Source: Sphingomonas sp. H160509 (GTDB taxonomy: Bacteria; Pseudomonadota; Alphaproteobacteria; Sphingomonadales; Sphingomonadaceae). From it: a stretch of 64,000 nucleotides of DNA. Positions within the stretch are counted from its first letter, which is position 1. Each line of letters opens with the position of its first letter. Shown here in pieces: positions 62,475-64,000 of this stretch. The notes beneath the pieces were generated by a model. The model was not told the DNA's origin, searched no databases, and was given only the letters and a program-made list of their open reading frames with translations. The stretch is taken from contig NZ_JAMXSR020000002.1 of assembly GCF_024124765.2 (NCBI RefSeq), forward strand, positions 2,872,001 through 2,936,000, written 5' to 3'. The translations under genes and the position numbers were made by a program.

Positions 62475-64000
62475 GCGCATTCCTCGACGCGCTCGGCCGC
62501 GTGCCGCCGCTGCTCGCCAACCACGTCCTGCTCTCCGCGGCGGCGCTGCTGCTCGGCATCGCGATCAGCCTGCCGCTCGGCATCTGGTCCGCGCGCAACG
62601 CGACCGTGGCGCGCGTGTCGCTCGGTTTCGCAAGCCTCGTCCAGACGATCCCGAGCCTCGCGCTGCTCGCCTTGTTCTATCCGCTGCTGCTCAGCCTCTC
62701 CGCGCTGGTCGGCGGCGGCATCCCCGCATTGGGCTTCCTCCCGTCGCTGATCGCGCTGACGCTGTACGCGCTGCTGCCGATCCTGCGGAATGCGGTGGCG
62801 GGGTTGCACGGCATCGATCCGGCGGTGATCCAGGCGGCGGACGCGGTCGGCATGACGCCTGCGCAGAAACTGCGGCTGGTCGAGGCACCTTTGGTCGCGC
62901 CCGTGCTGATCGCCGGTATCCGCACCGCGGCGGTCTGGACGATCGGGGCCGCGACCTTGTCGACGACGGTCGGCCAGCCGAGCCTCGGCGATATGATCTT
63001 CGCGGGATTGCAGACGCAGAACTGGGCGCTGGTGCTCGCCGGCTGCGTGTCGGCGGCGGCGCTTGCGCTGGCGGTCGACGCGCTGATCGGGGCGATCGAA
63101 TACGGCATCCGCGCGCGCCGCCGCTGGCTGTGGATCGCGAGCGCGGTGGTGTTGGTCTTGGGCACCGCGGCAGCGACCGCCCCGCTGTGGCCCAAGGGCG
63201 GCGGAGACCGCACCGTGGTCGTCGGCGCGAAGAACTTCGCCGAGCAATACATCCTTGCGCGGCTGATCGGCGACCGGCTCGAACATGCCGGCTACACCGT
63301 CGAATATCGCGACGGCCTCGGCTCGGCGGTCGTGTTCGGCGCGCTCTCCGGTGGCGATATCGACGTTTATGTCGATTATGCCGGGACGATCTGGGCGAAC
63401 GAGATGAAGCGCAACGACGTCCCCGAACGCCCGGCGATGGTCGCCGCGATCGCCGACTGGGCGAGGCGCGAGCATCATGTCGGCCTGATTGGGTCGCTCG
63501 GGTTCGAGAACGCCTACGCCTTCGCGATGAAGGGCGACGCGGCGAAGGCCAAGAGCATCGCCAGCCTCGACGATCTGGTGAAGGCCGCTCCCGGCATGAC
63601 GCTAGGCAGCGATCTCGAATTCCTCGAACGTCCCGAATGGGCCGCGGTGAAGCGCTCCTATCCGCTCCGCTTTGCCAAGACGACGCCGTACAGCCCGACC
63701 TTCATGTACCGCGCGCTGGAGAGCGGCAATGTCGATGTCATTTCCGCCTTCTCGTCGGATGGCCGGATCGCTGCGGATGGGCTTACCGTGCTGACCGACC
63801 CGCGGCGTGCGATCCCGGGCTACGACGCGATCCTGATGGTCGCGCCGAAGCGGGCAGGGGACGCGAAGTTCCTCGCCGCGCTAAAGCCGATGGTCGGCCG
63901 CATCCCGGTCGAGGCGATGCGTGCCGCGAACTACCGGGTCGACCGCGATACCGACAAGGAAACGCCGGAGATCGCAGCAAAATGGCTCGCCGCGAAGACC
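62471..64000 (+). CDS. ABC transporter permease fused to substrate-binding domain, runs off the window
   Basis: At least 510 residues. Residues 1-215 are an OpuCB-type permease (ANHVLLSAAALLLGIAISLP, SLVQTIPSLALLALFYPLLL, the coupling region QAADAVGMTPAQKLRLVEAP). After a further helix comes an OpuAC-type binding domain: VVVGAKNFAEQYILARLIGD, GDIDVYVDYAGTIWANEM and RALESGNVDVISAFSSDGRI. Such permease-binder fusions occur in choline, betaine and ergothioneine importers (OpuF, EgtU). The ligand cannot be named from this sequence. The stop lies beyond 64000. Confidence 0.88.
   Translation, partial: MSAFLDALGRVPPLLANHVLLSAAALLLGIAISLPLGIWSARNATVARVSLGFASLVQTIPSLALLALFYPLLLSLSALVGGGIPALGFLPSLIALTLYALLPILRNAVAGLHGIDPAVIQAADAVGMTPAQKLRLVEAPLVAPVLIAGIRTAAVWTIGAATLSTTVGQPSLGDMIFAGLQTQNWALVLAGCVSAAALALAVDALIGAIEYGIRARRRWLWIASAVVLVLGTAAATAPLWPKGGGDRTVVVGAKNFAEQYILARLIGDRLEHAGYTVEYRDGLGSAVVFGALSGGDIDVYVDYAGTIWANEMKRNDVPERPAMVAAIADWARREHHVGLIGSLGFENAYAFAMKGDAAKAKSIASLDDLVKAAPGMTLGSDLEFLERPEWAAVKRSYPLRFAKTTPYSPTFMYRALESGNVDVISAFSSDGRIAADGLTVLTDPRRAIPGYDAILMVAPKRAGDAKFLAALKPMVGRIPVEAMRAANYRVDRDTDKETPEIAAKWLAAKT

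Noticed and set aside
1..64000. Programmed frameshifting as the cause of the frame breaks
   Set aside because: Too many unrelated genes are affected, at plain G/C runs without shared slippery-site context, and both insertions and deletions occur.
1..64000. CRISPR array, tRNA, prophage or insertion sequence
   Set aside because: No regularly spaced repeats, cloverleaf sequences, integrase, transposase or phage structural genes were seen. The repeats present are REP-like inverted repeats.

Overview
The window looks like chromosomal DNA of a sphingomonad (Alphaproteobacteria, Sphingomonas-like). The evidence is high GC content, tightly overlapping ATGA/GTGA gene junctions, TonB-dependent receptors, a MucR-type regulator, and a lateral-style flagellar locus with FlbD, sigma-54-type and FliA-type promoters. 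There is no sign of a prophage, IS element, CRISPR array, tRNA or rRNA.

Layout. 1-8.3 kb is an accessory region: a truncated TonB-dependent receptor, an amidohydrolase/SDR pair with a divergent LysR gene, an SDR with a divergent TetR gene, and then a decayed stretch holding scraps of a phytanoyl-CoA-dioxygenase-like gene and a TonB receptor plug. 8.3-17.7 kb is housekeeping: a methyltransferase-like protein, a lysA paralogue, a TspO/DCC1/DUF427 operon, a TlpA-like lipoprotein divergent from argH, a small lipoprotein, the canonical lysA, a siroheme-synthase-type gene and a CorA/ZntB transporter. 17.7-54.6 kb is an almost complete flagellar island: fliS, fliD, flhB, fliR, fliQ-fliE (minus strand), flbD, fliC (plus), an SDR, fliA, flhA, a lytic transglycosylase, flgN, flgM, flgA, a divergent MotB/MotA-like pair (minus), then flgB-flgL and motAB (plus). 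54.7-64 kb holds mucR, a broken Wzy-like polymerase, a Gfo/Idh/MocA oxidoreductase, ccmAB, a zincin-like protein, a pterin carbinolamine dehydratase, an SDR, and an OpuC/EgtU-like ABC importer that runs off the end.

Regulatory wiring can be read from the DNA. Near-consensus sigma-54 sites (TGGCAC-N5-TTGCT type) precede flgB, the transglycosylase-flhA-fliA operon and the MotA-like gene. Eight TTGCCG/CGGCAA hexamers, candidate FlbD enhancer sites, cluster just upstream of the flgB promoter. TAAA-N15-GCCGTT sites, candidate FliA (sigma-28) promoters, precede fliC, fliD-fliS and flgM-flgN. This gives a simple cascade: FlbD with sigma-54 drives basal body, hook and fliA; FliA then drives filament, cap and its own anti-sigma factor.

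Main caveat. About twenty-five one-base frame breaks interrupt otherwise well conserved genes (fliF, fliG, fliH, fliI, fliP, fliS, fliD, flbD, flhA, flgD, flgI, flgK, motB, LysR, TetR and others). Nearly all fall in G or C runs of three or more bases and most are one base too long. This looks like homopolymer error in the sequence rather than true decay. Genes below are described in their repaired form, with the break point stated. Several families of long inverted-repeat (REP-like) elements occupy the gaps between genes, and one short palindrome lies inside the 5' part of fliP.
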